Shown here piece after piece: positions 41,181 to 50,527 of a DNA stretch of 64,000 nt. The notes below the pieces were generated by a model. It saw nothing but the letters and a program-made list of their open reading frames with translations. It was not told the DNA's origin and did no database searches. A program made the position numbers and the translations under genes. The first letter of the stretch is position 1. Each line of letters begins with the position of its first letter. The stretch covers positions 1 through 64,000 of the forward strand of contig DAOQSN010000005.1 of assembly GCA_035356615.1 (NCBI GenBank). The letters are read 5' to 3'. The stretch comes from JAKQDH01 sp029558835 (lineage in GTDB: Bacteria > Planctomycetota > Phycisphaerae > UBA1845).

Positions 41181-41534
41181 ATGGCGATGGGCATCCGGAA
41201 GAACGACGTGGTGGAGGTGATCTGCGGAGATCATCGCGGGGCCCGGGGGAAGGTCCTGCGCGTGGACCGCCGGCGCGACCTGGTCGTGGTGGAAGGTGTG
41301 AACATGGTGTACCGCCACGTGCGGCCGACGCGTCGCAACCCGCAGGGTGGTCGCGTGCAGAAGGAGGCGCCGATCCACCTTTCCAACGTGTTGCCCTACG
41401 ACCCGACGGCCGGACGGGGGCAGCGCGTGCGGTTCGCAGTGGAGCGCGGCCCGGAAGGCAGAGTCGGGAAGAAGCGGCGGGTAACGGTGAAGGGAACCAC
41501 GCTGCACGAGATGACGCGGGCGGAACGGAAGTAG
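41181..41534 (+). CDS. rplX: 50S ribosomal protein L24
   Basis: The 117-aa KOW protein initiates 50S assembly. The motif VICGDHRGARGKVLRVDRRR is followed by VEGVNMVYRHVRPTRRNPQG and KEAPIHLSNVLPYDP. The N-terminus MAMGIRKNDVVE is normal. Confidence 0.97.
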   Translation: MAMGIRKNDVVEVICGDHRGARGKVLRVDRRRDLVVVEGVNMVYRHVRPTRRNPQGGRVQKEAPIHLSNVLPYDPTAGRGQRVRFAVERGPEGRVGKKRRVTVKGTTLHEMTRAERK

Positions 41535-41579
41535 CCTTCACGGGCGGACCCCGGGCGATAGGCGCGGGAGGCAGGTGCG

Positions 41580-42128
41580 ATGGCGAGGTTGTGGGAGCGG
41601 TACAAGCAGGAGATTCAGCCCCAACTCATGTCGGAGTTGGGGATCAGCAACCCGCTGGCGGTTCCGCGGCTGGAGAAGGTGGTAGTGTCGGCGGGGACGG
41701 GCAGTCCGGCGTCCGACAAGACCCGCCTGGGCGTGGTGATGGAGGACCTGGCGCGGATCACGGGTCAGAAGCCGCAGATGCGCCGGGCGCAGAAGGCGGT
41801 GTCGAACTTCAAGCTGCGCAAGGGGATGGAGGTCGGGTGCCGGGTGACGTTGCGCGGGCGGCGGATGTACGAGTTCGTGGACCGGCTGATCAACGTGGCG
41901 GTGCCTCGTCTGCGTGACTTTCGGGGCCTGAACCCGCAGAGCTTCGACGGGCGCGGCAACTACTCGATGGGTTTGCCGGACCAACTGGTATTCCCGGAGA
42001 TCGATGCGGCGAAGGTGACGGTGAATCAGGGGATGAACATCACGTTCGTGACGACCGCGCGGACGGACGCGCAGGCCCGGCGTCTGCTGGCGCGGCTGGG
42101 GATGCCGTTCAGGACGATGGAAGGTTAG
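41580..42128 (+). CDS. rplE: 50S ribosomal protein L5
   Basis: The 182-aa protein binds 5S rRNA and contacts P-site tRNA. Conserved segments are RAQKAVSNFKLRKGMEVGCR, NPQSFDGRGNYSMGL and GMNITFVTTARTDAQARRLL. It is followed by rpsN after 12 bases. Confidence 0.97.
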   Translation: MARLWERYKQEIQPQLMSELGISNPLAVPRLEKVVVSAGTGSPASDKTRLGVVMEDLARITGQKPQMRRAQKAVSNFKLRKGMEVGCRVTLRGRRMYEFVDRLINVAVPRLRDFRGLNPQSFDGRGNYSMGLPDQLVFPEIDAAKVTVNQGMNITFVTTARTDAQARRLLARLGMPFRTMEG

Positions 42129-42140
42129 GACCAAGGGCGT

Positions 42141-42326
42141 ATGGCGACCAAGGCGTGGATGAATAAGGCGCGGAAGGAACCGAAGTTCATGACGCGCCGG
42201 GTGCGTCGGTGTCAGATTTGTGGACGGGTGCGCGCGGTATACCGTAAGTTCCAGGTGTGTCGCATCTGCTTCCGGCGGCTCGCGCACGACGGGATGATTC
42301 CCGGAGTGCGGAAGGCGAGCTGGTAG
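42141..42326 (+). CDS. rpsN: 30S ribosomal protein S14, zinc-binding type
   Basis: The 61-aa protein has the CxxC...CxxC zinc ribbon (CQICGR and CRICFR), so it is the short, zinc-dependent (C+) form rather than the 101-residue C- form. The C-terminal GMIPGVRKASW is conserved. Confidence 0.97.
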   Translation: MATKAWMNKARKEPKFMTRRVRRCQICGRVRAVYRKFQVCRICFRRLAHDGMIPGVRKASW

Positions 42327-42385
42327 GCGGTGGAATGCGGGCGCGAACAGGGGTTTGGCGGTAGCAGCAGGAAGGGCTTGGCAGG

Positions 42386-42781
42386 ATGTGGTCTGATCCG
42401 ATCGCGGACATGCTCACCCGGATTCGCAACGGCATTCGGATCCGGCGTCGGCGGGTGGCAGTGCCGGCGTCGAAGCTGAAGGTCGGCATTGCGCAGGTGC
42501 TGAAGGACGAGGGATACATCGAGGGCTACGACGTGGTGGCGGATGCCCGGCAGGGGACGTTGCGGATCGACCTGAAATACGGTCCCCGCGGCGAGGAGAT
42601 CATCCACACGATCGAGCGCGGCTCGCGTCCGGGGCGGCGGGTGTATCGGCGGGTGGAGGAGTTGCCACGCGTGCTCGACGGCCTGGGAATAGCGATCGTG
42701 TCGACGAGCCAGGGTGTGCTGTCGGACCGGCGTTGCCGGGAGTGCAACGTGGGCGGCGAGTTGCTCTGCACGGTGTACTAG
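42386..42781 (+). CDS. rpsH: 30S ribosomal protein S8
   Basis: The 131-aa protein begins MWSDPIADMLTRIRNG and has GLGIAIVSTSQGVLSDR near the C-terminus, where 16S rRNA is bound. It is the usual spc-operon autoregulator in other bacteria. The end ELLCTVY is typical. Confidence 0.97.
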   Translation: MWSDPIADMLTRIRNGIRIRRRRVAVPASKLKVGIAQVLKDEGYIEGYDVVADARQGTLRIDLKYGPRGEEIIHTIERGSRPGRRVYRRVEELPRVLDGLGIAIVSTSQGVLSDRRCRECNVGGELLCTVY

Positions 42782-42842
42782 AGGCGGGAATGCCGGCGCC
42801 GCGGGGATGCGGCCGGGTGGCCGTGATTGCGAGGAAGCGCTG

Positions 42843-43439
42843 ATGTCGCGGGTGGGAAAACAGCCGGTTGCCGTGCCGCCGGGGATTACGGTGAAGGTGG
42901 CCGGTCAGCGGATTTCGGTCAAGGGGCCGCGTGGCGAGCTGACCTGGGAGGCCCCGCCGACGGCGGCCGTGTCGTTCGATGAGCGGGCTCGCGTCGTCAG
43001 CGTCACCCGGGCGGGCAACGACCGGCAGAGCCGTGCCAACCACGGACTGGCGCGGGCGCTGATCGCCAACATGGTGCGCGGGGCGGCGACGGGATTTGAG
43101 AGGCGGCTGGAGATCTACGGCACCGGCTACAACTGCAAGCTGCAGGGCAAGGTGCTGCACCTGAACGTGGGTTACTCGGGACGCAACCGCGGTCGCGGCT
43201 CTCAGTATGAGGTACCCGTTCCCGACGGAGTGGAGGTGGTGGTCGAGGTCCCTGCGGCGCGCGGTGACAATGAACCGGCCAAGGTGCTCATCAAGGGGAC
43301 GGACAAGCAGAAAGTCGGGCAGTTTGCAGCGGAGGTCCGGGCGATCCGCAAGACGGAGCCGTACCGGGGCAAGGGCATTCGTTACGAGGGCGAGCACATT
43401 AAACGGAAACAAGGTAAGGCCCTGAGTGGTACGGGCTAG
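42843..43439 (+). CDS. rplF: 50S ribosomal protein L6
   Basis: The 198-aa product starts MSRVGKQPVAVPPGITVKVA and has LEIYGTGYNCKLQGKVLHLN and the C-terminal KTEPYRGKGIRYEGEHIKRK. It lies near the sarcin-ricin loop. An open frame upstream of 42843 overlaps rpsH and was excluded. Confidence 0.97.
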   Translation: MSRVGKQPVAVPPGITVKVAGQRISVKGPRGELTWEAPPTAAVSFDERARVVSVTRAGNDRQSRANHGLARALIANMVRGAATGFERRLEIYGTGYNCKLQGKVLHLNVGYSGRNRGRGSQYEVPVPDGVEVVVEVPAARGDNEPAKVLIKGTDKQKVGQFAAEVRAIRKTEPYRGKGIRYEGEHIKRKQGKALSGTG

Positions 43440-43496
43440 GCGAAGACAGCGGTGGGCACGTGCTCGGCGGACGCGCGGGACGCGCGTGAGGCGGAT

Positions 43497-44015
43497 ATGT
43501 ACTCGAATACGTTGAAACAGGCACGGCGCGAGCGGCGGAAGCAGCGCATCCGCAAGCGGGTGTTCGGGACGGCTGCCCGTCCCCGGTTGTCGGTATTTCG
43601 CAGCCTCAAGAACGTCTACGCGCAGATCATCGACGACGAGCGCGGGGTGACGCTGTGTGCGGCCGGTACTCGGGGCAAGGACCTCAGCGGGCAGGTCGGC
43701 TACGGCGGTAACCGGAAGGCGGCCACCCTGGTGGGCGCAAACCTGGCGCAGAAGGCGCTGGCACTGGGCGTGGAGCAGGTGTGTTTCGACCGCAATGGCT
43801 ACCGTTTCCACGGGCGGATCAAGGCCTTGGCGGAGGCACTGGTGGCGGGCGGCGTGCAGTTGATGCGTCCGGACCGGCTGGCGGCCAAGGCGGAAGAGGC
43901 CGCCCGCGAGGCGGCCGCGAAAGAGGCTGCCCAGAAGCAGGCGGAAAGCGGAGCTGCGGGGGGCAAGAAGAAGAAGAAAGAGAAGAAACAGGCCGAGGAG
44001 CCGGCCGGCGAGTAG
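43497..44015 (+). CDS. rplR: 50S ribosomal protein L18 (C-terminally extended)
   Basis: The first 120 residues (RKRVFGTAARPRLSVFRS, GANLAQKALALGV, FDRNGYRFHGRIKALAEAL) are standard L18, which binds 5S rRNA. A further 50 or so residues form an Ala/Glu/Lys-rich tail ending in a run of lysines and KQAEEPAGE, probably a disordered or helical surface extension. ATG 43497 was chosen with GAGG upstream. Confidence 0.95.
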   Translation: MYSNTLKQARRERRKQRIRKRVFGTAARPRLSVFRSLKNVYAQIIDDERGVTLCAAGTRGKDLSGQVGYGGNRKAATLVGANLAQKALALGVEQVCFDRNGYRFHGRIKALAEALVAGGVQLMRPDRLAAKAEEAAREAAAKEAAQKQAESGAAGGKKKKKEKKQAEEPAGE

Positions 44016-44086
44016 TGCCGGCGGGATGATCGGGCTGGGGCAGGCCGGGCGACGAGATCGGCGAACAGAAGCGAGCGGGTACGATC

Positions 44087-44605
44087 ATGGCGAAGCTGAC
44101 GAGGGTCGAAACGCAGGCAGCTGCAACCGAGGAAGGTTCCGGTCTCGACGAGGTGGTGGTGCGGATCTACCGCTGCGCCACGGTGGTGCGCGGCGGACGC
44201 CGGTTCAGCTTCGCGGCCATGGTGGTGGTCGGCGATCGCCGGGGGCGCGTGGGCATCGGATACGGGAAGAGCGTGGAGGTGCCTTCGGCGGTGGAGAAGG
44301 GGCGGCAGTTGGCGTCCCGCAACATGGTCACGGTGAACCTCGTGAACGGGACGCTTCCCCATCGCATTGTGGGCCGCTACGGGGCCAGCAAGGTGGTGAT
44401 GGTGCCGGCGAGCCCGGGAACGGGTGTGATTGCCGGGGCGAGCGCCCGGGCGGTGCTGGAGTTGGCGGGGGTGACGGACGTGTTGACGAAGAGCTATGGC
44501 TCCAATAGCCCCAAGAACCTGGTCCGGGCAACGTTTGAAGGGTTGCGGCACCTGCTGCGGCGGGACCAGTTGGAAGAGCTGCGCGGCGTGAAGGTCGCAG
44601 GATAG
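44087..44605 (+). CDS. rpsE: 30S ribosomal protein S5
   Basis: The 172-aa protein contains the dsRNA-binding-like N-domain (GGRRFSFAAMVVVGDRRGRV) and the C-domain with VVMVPASPGTGVIAGASARA and DVLTKSYGSNSPKNLVRA. It contributes to decoding fidelity. rplO begins three bases after the stop; no rpmD (L30) intervenes. Confidence 0.97.
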   Translation: MAKLTRVETQAAATEEGSGLDEVVVRIYRCATVVRGGRRFSFAAMVVVGDRRGRVGIGYGKSVEVPSAVEKGRQLASRNMVTVNLVNGTLPHRIVGRYGASKVVMVPASPGTGVIAGASARAVLELAGVTDVLTKSYGSNSPKNLVRATFEGLRHLLRRDQLEELRGVKVAG

Positions 44606-44608
44606 GAC

Positions 44609-45061
44609 ATGGACCTCTACCAGGTAGCAACAGAAGCGGGTCGGCAGCGGCGGCGGCGGCGGATCGGTCGTGGTCGGGGGTCCGGCTGCGGCAAGACGTC
44701 GGGGCGCGGGCACAACGGCTGTGGGCAGCGGGCGGGCTGGCGGATACGCGGCCTGCAGGAGGGTGGGCAGATGCCCACGTTCCGGGTGCTCCCCAAGCGG
44801 GGTTTCAGCAACGCCCAGTTTCAGACGCAGTACAGCACGGTCAACGTCGGGGCCCTGGAGGCGGCGTTCGAGAACGGGGCGCATGTGACAGCCCAGGCTC
44901 TCAAGAAGGCAGGGCTTATCAGACACCTGCGCGACCCCGTCAAGATTCTCGGCGACGGGACGCTGACGAAGAGACTGGTGGTGGACGTGGCCAAGTACAG
45001 CAAGGCCGCCGAGCAGAAGATCAAGGCCGCCGGCGGCGAGGCCAGGATCGGGACGACCTAG
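44609..45061 (+). CDS. rplO: 50S ribosomal protein L15
   Basis: The 150-aa protein has the Gly/Arg-rich N-terminal extension (RIGRGRGSGCGKTSGRGHNG) and the globular domain with GGQMPTFRVLPKRGF. The L15 spacing is normal. It follows rpsE directly, so L30 is absent from its canonical place. Confidence 0.96.
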   Translation: MDLYQVATEAGRQRRRRRIGRGRGSGCGKTSGRGHNGCGQRAGWRIRGLQEGGQMPTFRVLPKRGFSNAQFQTQYSTVNVGALEAAFENGAHVTAQALKKAGLIRHLRDPVKILGDGTLTKRLVVDVAKYSKAAEQKIKAAGGEARIGTT

Positions 45062-45271
45062 CAAGCGGACGGCATGGCGAGCGGGTAAGCCGCCGGGGCG
45101 GGGTTCTGGGGACTGGAGCAGGTGGCGGGGGAGCAGCGCGGGCGGGCGTACGGGACGGTCCGGTGGCGGAGAGGACGGAGGTTGAACCGGCAGTTGTCCG
45201 GAATGGGCGGTTTGCGGAATCCCCGCGGGCAAGGCGACCGGGCGGAAGGCAACGGGAAGATGGGTTGAGGC

Positions 45272-46642
45272 ATGTTTCAGACGCTGATCAACATCTTCAA
45301 GATCCCTGAGCTGCGCAACAAGGTGCTGTTCACGCTGGGGATGCTGGCGATCTACCGGATTGGGTACTATGTACCAGTTCCAGGGGTTGATCAGGCGGAG
45401 ATGTACCGCATTTCCCAGGGCGGAGGCGGCCTCGGAGATCTGGCGGAGTACTTCCAGATTTTCACGGGCGGCAACCTGCGGCAAAGCACGATCTTCGGTC
45501 TGGGCATCATGCCGTACATTTCGGCATCGATCATTCTTCAACTTCTGGTGACGGTGGTGCCGTCGCTGGAGAAACTGCACAAAGAGGGAGAGGCGGGGCG
45601 GAAGAAGATCAACGAGTACACGCGGTACTCGACGGTGGGTCTTTGCATCATCCAGGCGATGATCTGGGTGAAGTACCTGGCGGCCAACAAGTTCATTTTC
45701 TCGGAATACACCGGGCCGTTCATGGGGTTGTCGTTTACATACTTGCTCATGACGCTCGCGCTGCTGACGAGCGGTACGGTCTTCCTGATGTGGCTGGGGG
45801 AGCAGATCGACGAATACGGGATCGGGAACGGCATCTCCCTGATCATCACTGCTGGCATTGTGGTGCGCATGCCCAATGCGATCATCCTGGTGGTGCAGAA
45901 CTTCAAGGCGAGCGGGGCCAGCGATCGCGGGCAGTTCGACATCCCGCGGGTGCTGCTGGTGGTGGCGATGTTCGTGGCGGTGGTGGCGGGGGCGATCCTG
46001 ATCACCCAGGCGCAGCGTCGGATTCCGATCCAGCAGGCGAAGCAGACGCGGGGCAGGCGGGTGTACGGTGGTCAGCGGCAGTACATGCCGCTGCGGGTGA
46101 ACCACGGCGGCGTGATGCCGATCATCTTCGCCAGCTCGATGCTCATCTTCCCCGGCGTGATCTTCGATGCGATCTCGCGGGCGTGGCCCAACGCGTTCTG
46201 GCACTTCCTGAGCACGCAGTTCCGCGGCGAGCACGGGTACGTGTACGTCGTGTCGTACATCCTGGCGGTGTACTTCTTCGCGTACTTCTGGACGACGGTG
46301 CAGTTCCAGCCGAAGGAAATGGCCAACAACCTTCGGGATTACGGCAGCTTCGTTCCCGGTTTGCGCCCCGGTAAGCGGACGGCGGACTACCTGGAACGCG
46401 TGATGAGCCGGATTACCTACGTCGGCGCGGCGTTCCTGGCCATCATTGCGATTATCCCCAATCTGGTTGCGCAGGGGCTCTCGATTCCGTTTGAGGTGTC
46501 GGCGTTCCTGGGCGGTACGGGGTTGCTGATCGTGGTGAGCGTGACGCTGGACTTCGTGCAGCGGATCGAGGCGAACCTGATCATGCGTAACTACAAGGGG
46601 TTCCTGGGTGACGCGGGGCCCATCAAGGGATCGCGCTCCTAG
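45272..46642 (+). CDS. secY: Preprotein translocase subunit SecY
   Basis: The 456-aa inner-membrane channel has ten predicted transmembrane helices. Conserved segments include LGIMPYISASIILQLL (helix 2), GIGNGISLIITAGI, and the cytosolic loop with NLRDYGSFVPGLRPGKRTAD containing the SecA/ribosome-contact Arg. With SecE and SecA it exports the many signal-peptide proteins seen in this window. A 210-base gap precedes it; adk, which often follows, is missing. Confidence 0.98.
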   Translation: MFQTLINIFKIPELRNKVLFTLGMLAIYRIGYYVPVPGVDQAEMYRISQGGGGLGDLAEYFQIFTGGNLRQSTIFGLGIMPYISASIILQLLVTVVPSLEKLHKEGEAGRKKINEYTRYSTVGLCIIQAMIWVKYLAANKFIFSEYTGPFMGLSFTYLLMTLALLTSGTVFLMWLGEQIDEYGIGNGISLIITAGIVVRMPNAIILVVQNFKASGASDRGQFDIPRVLLVVAMFVAVVAGAILITQAQRRIPIQQAKQTRGRRVYGGQRQYMPLRVNHGGVMPIIFASSMLIFPGVIFDAISRAWPNAFWHFLSTQFRGEHGYVYVVSYILAVYFFAYFWTTVQFQPKEMANNLRDYGSFVPGLRPGKRTADYLERVMSRITYVGAAFLAIIAIIPNLVAQGLSIPFEVSAFLGGTGLLIVVSVTLDFVQRIEANLIMRNYKGFLGDAGPIKGSRS

Positions 46643-46735
46643 CAGGGCCCGCGGGGAACGGCACCGAGGGATCAGGCAGGGCGAGCGGCGGACGTTGCGG
46701 ACGGACGTTAGGCAAGGCGGGAGCAGGTTGCGGGT

Positions 46736-47524
46736 GTGGCAGGCACCGGCGGCGTCATTCTGAAAAGCCGGCGTGAGATCGACCTGATGCGGCGTGCCGG
46801 CCGGGTTGTGCGGGAGGTGCTGGACCGCCTGACGGAGATGGTGCGACCGGGGGTGACGACGGCCGAGCTGAACACCGCGGCAGAGGAGTTGATCGCGGCC
46901 GCGGGTGGGGCGGCCCTGTTCAAGGGAGTGCGGCAGCCGCAGGCCCGGCGGCCGTTTCCCGCGGTGATTTGCGCGAGCGTGAACGAAGAGCTCGTGCATG
47001 GGATACCCGGCCCCCGGGAGTTGCGTGAAGGAGACATCATCAGCGTTGACTGCGGAGTGCGCCTGGACGGGTACTGCGGCGACGCGGCGACGACGGTTCG
47101 CGTTGGCAAGGTGACCCCCGAGGTGGCGCACCTGGTGGAGGTGACGCAGCGAGCGCTGGAACTGGTGCTGGAGGTGGCGTCGCCGGGGAAGATGTGGAGC
47201 GAGGTGGCCCGGCAACTCCAGGCGTACGTGGAGGGCGAGGGGCTGTCGGTGGTGCGGGACTTCGTGGGGCACGGCATCGGCCGGGAGATGCACGAGGACC
47301 CGAAGGTGCCGAACTTCTGGAACGAGCGGCAGAAGGGACTGGATTTTCCGTTGCAGCCGGGCTTGGTGCTGGCGGTGGAACCGATGGTGAACCTGGGCAC
47401 GCACGCGGTGGAGTATGGCGACGAGGATCGCTGGGTGGTGGTGACGCGGGACCGGAAACCGGCGGCCCACTTTGAGCACACGATTGCGGTGACGGCGCGC
47501 GGCGTGGACGTATTGACGGTGTAG
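46736..47524 (+). CDS. map: Methionine aminopeptidase, type I
   Basis: The 262-aa enzyme removes the initiator Met. Metal ligands are recognisable: the two Asp in SVDCGVRLDGYCGDAATT, His in GHGIGREMHE, Glu in AVEPMVNLG and Glu in FEHTIAV. A GTG start at 46736 is assumed; its ribosome-binding site is weak. It sits between secY and rpmJ, with no infA after it. Confidence 0.96.
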   Translation: MAGTGGVILKSRREIDLMRRAGRVVREVLDRLTEMVRPGVTTAELNTAAEELIAAAGGAALFKGVRQPQARRPFPAVICASVNEELVHGIPGPRELREGDIISVDCGVRLDGYCGDAATTVRVGKVTPEVAHLVEVTQRALELVLEVASPGKMWSEVARQLQAYVEGEGLSVVRDFVGHGIGREMHEDPKVPNFWNERQKGLDFPLQPGLVLAVEPMVNLGTHAVEYGDEDRWVVVTRDRKPAAHFEHTIAVTARGVDVLTV

Positions 47525-47567
47525 CGCCGGCGCGGAGGCGGTCGGGCGAGCGACGGGAGGTGCGGCG

Positions 47568-47681
47568 ATGAAGGTGAGAGCGAGCGTGCGGCGGATCTGT
47601 GAGAACTGCAAGGTCATTAAGCGCCGCGGGGTGGTCCGGGTGATCTGCACGAATCCCCGGCACAAACAGCGTCAGGGTTAG
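47568..47681 (+). CDS. rpmJ: 50S ribosomal protein L36
   Basis: The 37-aa zinc-ribbon protein (MKVRASVRRICENCKVIKRR) carries Cys11, Cys14, Cys27 and His32, the C+ metal set. GGGAGGTG precedes the ATG. It directly precedes rpsM, as usual. Confidence 0.97.
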   Translation: MKVRASVRRICENCKVIKRRGVVRVICTNPRHKQRQG

Positions 47682-47696
47682 TAAGGAGGTCGTCGG

Positions 47697-48086
47697 GTGC
47701 CGCGTATAGCAGGTGTGGACATACCGGCGGACAAGCGGATCGAGTTTTCGCTGCGGTACATCTACGGCATCGGTCCGAAGCTCGCGGTGGATGTGCTCAA
47801 GGAAGCCCAGGTGGAGGCGGGGGTCAAGGCGAAGGACCTGACCGAGGAGGAGGTGGCGCGGATCGGAAGCGTCATCGACCGGAACTACGTGGTGGAAGGT
47901 CGCTTGCGCCGTCTGGTGCAGTCGAACGTGGCTCGGCTGCGTGACATCCGCTGTTACCGGGGCATGCGCCACCGGGCGCACCTGCCGGCGCGGGGGCAGC
48001 GGACGCGGACGAATGCCCGGACGCGGAAGGGGCCCAAGAAGACAGTGGCCGGGAAGAAGGGCGTGAAGGAGATGCACCGTGGCTAA
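47697..48086 (+). CDS. rpsM: 30S ribosomal protein S13
   Basis: The 129-aa product starts at GTG with an excellent TAAGGAGGT site. It has IAGVDIPADKRIEFSLRYIYGIG and the basic C-terminal GQRTRTNARTRKGPKK that reaches the P-site tRNA. Its last eight bases overlap the start of rpsK, indicating translational coupling. Confidence 0.97.
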   Translation: MPRIAGVDIPADKRIEFSLRYIYGIGPKLAVDVLKEAQVEAGVKAKDLTEEEVARIGSVIDRNYVVEGRLRRLVQSNVARLRDIRCYRGMRHRAHLPARGQRTRTNARTRKGPKKTVAGKKGVKEMHRG

Positions 48087-48462
48087 GCGGGCAGGCAAGC
48101 GGCGGGTGCGGCGGAACGTGGCACGCGGGGTCGCGTTCATCAAGGCCACGTTCAACAACACGATCGTGACCATCACCGACATGAACGGGGACGTGCTGTG
48201 CTGGGCGTCGGCGGGGACGGCCGGGTTCAAGGGCACGCGGAAGAGCACGCCGTTTGCGGCCCAGCGGGCGGTCGAGCAGGTGGCCCAGGCGGCCCGCAAG
48301 TTCGGCATGGTGGAAGTGGAAGTGAAGGTGAAGGGACCGGGAACGGGGCGGGAGTCGGCGATCACGGCCTTGCAGAGCGCGGGGCTGCGGATCCAGTCGA
48401 TTGAGGACGTGACCCCGCTGCCCCACAACGGGTGCCGGCCGCCGAAGCGTCGGCGCGTGTAG
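48079..48462 (+). CDS. rpsK: 30S ribosomal protein S11
   Basis: The 127-aa platform protein starts at GTG inside the 3' end of rpsM. Conserved segments are FIKATFNNTIVTITDMNGDV, SAGTAGFKGTRKSTPFAAQ and the C-terminal DVTPLPHNGCRPPKRRRV. Confidence 0.97.
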   Translation: MAKRAGKRRVRRNVARGVAFIKATFNNTIVTITDMNGDVLCWASAGTAGFKGTRKSTPFAAQRAVEQVAQAARKFGMVEVEVKVKGPGTGRESAITALQSAGLRIQSIEDVTPLPHNGCRPPKRRRV

Positions 48463-48536
48463 CGGGGTTGATCGGCACAGGAGCGGTGGGCCTCCGGGGC
48501 CGGGGTTGGAGTCGTTTTTGAGGCGGGCGCGAGAGC

Positions 48537-49166
48537 ATGGCACGAAACACGGGACCGGTGTGCCGCCTTTGCCGGCGTGAAGGCGTGAAGTTGATGCTGA
48601 AGGCGTCGCGCTGCGAGACGGCGCGCTGCGCGATGGAGCGACAGTGGCGGGCGCAACCGCCGGGTATGCACGCCTGGCGGCGGCGCAAGGAGGGCGAGTT
48701 CCTGAAGCGCTTGCGCGAGAAGCAGAAAGTCAAGCGGTACTACGGCGTGCTGGAGCGGCAGTTCCTGGTGTACGTGCAGGCGGCGGAGCGGGAGAAAGGC
48801 AACACGGGAGAGGCGTTGCTGCGGCTGCTGGAGCGGCGGCTGGACAACGCGGTGTACAAGCTGGGATTCGCCGCCTCGCATCCGTCCGCGCGTCAGGTTG
48901 TCACCCACGGGCACATCTACGTGAACGGGCGGCGGGTGGACCGGCCCGGGTATCTTGTGCGTCCCGGCGATCGGGTCACTGTGAAACCCGCGGGGCGGAG
49001 CGAGAAGCTGGTGCGCGCGGCGCTAGGGGAAGGGCCTCCGCCCGTGCAGGCCTGGCTGCAACTGGACCCGCAGAAGCTCGAGGGCGTGGTGGTGGCGCTG
49101 CCGGGACGGGATGACGTGCAGATCCCGGTGGAAGAGCACCTGATCATCGAGTTCTGCAGTCGGTAG
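48537..49166 (+). CDS. rpsD: 30S ribosomal protein S4, zinc-binding type
   Basis: The 209-aa protein begins with a four-cysteine zinc finger (CRLCRR...CETARCAM) as in Bacillus-type S4. It is followed by the conserved S4 RNA-binding domain (RLDNAVYKLGFAASHPSARQ, HGHIYVNGRRVDRPGY). It is a primary assembly protein and mRNA-entry component. Confidence 0.97.
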   Translation: MARNTGPVCRLCRREGVKLMLKASRCETARCAMERQWRAQPPGMHAWRRRKEGEFLKRLREKQKVKRYYGVLERQFLVYVQAAEREKGNTGEALLRLLERRLDNAVYKLGFAASHPSARQVVTHGHIYVNGRRVDRPGYLVRPGDRVTVKPAGRSEKLVRAALGEGPPPVQAWLQLDPQKLEGVVVALPGRDDVQIPVEEHLIIEFCSR

Positions 49167-49250
49167 CGGTCGCCGGTTACGGTTCGCAGCGTCACCCGTC
49201 CGGGGCACGGGTGCCTGCCGGTAACGAACACCCGAGTGGAGGTCATCGTG

Positions 49251-50390
49251 ATGCACATCAGGTGGCGGGGGCTGGAGTTGCCGAGCCGGGTCATCTGCGA
49301 TGCAGCATGCAGCACGCCGTATTATGGGCGGTTCTTCATCGAACCGTTCGAGCAGGGGTTCGGCACCACGATCGGCAACGCCTTGCGGCGCGTGCTGCTG
49401 TCCAGCCTGGAGGGAGCGGCGGTTTCGACGGTGAAGATCGCAGGCGTAGCCCATGAGTTTGCGACGATCGATGGTGTGTTGGAGGACGTGACCGACATCG
49501 TACTGAACGTGAAGGGGATCGTGCTGAAGCTGGCCGGGGATGAGCCGAAGACCATGCGGGTGGAGCGGAACGCGCCTGGGGAGGTGCGGGCGGCAGACAT
49601 CGTGGCGGACCCGGCCATCGAGATCATCAACCCGGAGCACCATCTGGCGACCTTGACGGCGGCGGTGCCGTTTCGGATGGACATGATGGTGCGTCCTGGG
49701 CGGGGATACGTGCCGGCCGCTGAGAACCGGACCCCGGAGCAGGAACTCGGGGTGATCCCCGTGGATTCGGTGTTCACGCCCATCGTGCGGGTCAGGTACA
49801 AGACGGAAGACATGCGCGTCGGGCAGCGGACCAACTATGACCGGCTGATCCTGGAGATCTGGACGAAGGGTTCGGTGCGTCCGGAGGACGCGCTGGTGGA
49901 GGCGGGAACGATCCTGCGGAAGCACCTGAATCCGATCGTCATGTACGAGGAGATGGGCAAAGAGACGGTGGTCCCGGTGCGGCCGAAGGTGGCTGCGGGG
50001 GAGAACCTCGACCCGGCGACGGAGGAGTTGCTGAGCAAGTCGGTAAGCGTGCTGGGGTTATCGGTACGGGCGAGCAACTGTCTGGAGGCGGCGCAGATTC
50101 GCACCGTGCGGGAGCTGGTGGTTCTGGGTGAGGCCGACCTGCTACGCTTCCGGAGTTTCGGCAAGACGTCGCTGCATGAGGTGCAGAGGAAGCTGTCGGA
50201 GGTGGGTCTGCATCTGAACATGAAGCTGCCGGCGACGGTCGCGGCGGGCAGCGGGCCGCTGGAGTACGAGCCTGTGCGGCCTTCAACCTTCGGGGCGGAG
50301 CCCCCCCCGGAGGTGCAGGGGAGCGAGGTCGGTGACGGAGGCGCGGCGCAAGCGGTGCCGCAGACCGAAGCGTACACCATGCCCGATTGA
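49251..50390 (+). CDS. rpoA: DNA-directed RNA polymerase subunit alpha
   Basis: The 379-aa product was started at ATG 49251, eight bases after GGAGG. The N-terminal dimerisation domain (GFGTTIGNALRRVLLSSLEG) and the C-terminal domain (LGLSVRASNCLEAAQIRTVR, LRFRSFGKTSLHEVQRKL) that contacts UP elements and activators are intact. A 50-residue Pro/Gly-rich tail extends beyond the usual end. Confidence 0.98.
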   Translation: MHIRWRGLELPSRVICDAACSTPYYGRFFIEPFEQGFGTTIGNALRRVLLSSLEGAAVSTVKIAGVAHEFATIDGVLEDVTDIVLNVKGIVLKLAGDEPKTMRVERNAPGEVRAADIVADPAIEIINPEHHLATLTAAVPFRMDMMVRPGRGYVPAAENRTPEQELGVIPVDSVFTPIVRVRYKTEDMRVGQRTNYDRLILEIWTKGSVRPEDALVEAGTILRKHLNPIVMYEEMGKETVVPVRPKVAAGENLDPATEELLSKSVSVLGLSVRASNCLEAAQIRTVRELVVLGEADLLRFRSFGKTSLHEVQRKLSEVGLHLNMKLPATVAAGSGPLEYEPVRPSTFGAEPPPEVQGSEVGDGGAAQAVPQTEAYTMPD

Positions 50391-50527
50391 CAGAAGGACG
50401 TCCGGGTGGAGGCGGGGGTTCCCCGCCGGGCAGCGGGCGGTGGAAGTCAGAGGCGCGTACCTCCCGCGGTAGACAACCCGCGGCAGCGCGGAGGGTAATG
50501 AGTCTGGCGGGCGGGAAGTGACGAGCC

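Noticed and set aside
45062..45271. A small gene (rpmD or adk fragment) between rplO and secY
   Set aside because: No frame in this 210-base gap resembles L30 or adenylate kinase, and there is no ribosome-binding site with a credible start.
43799..47665. A minus-strand open frame of more than 1200 codons opposite the ribosomal genes rplR to map
   Set aside because: It lies entirely antisense to well-identified genes, has a His/Arg/Pro/Leu composition typical of the antisense frame of GC-rich codons, and resembles no protein family.
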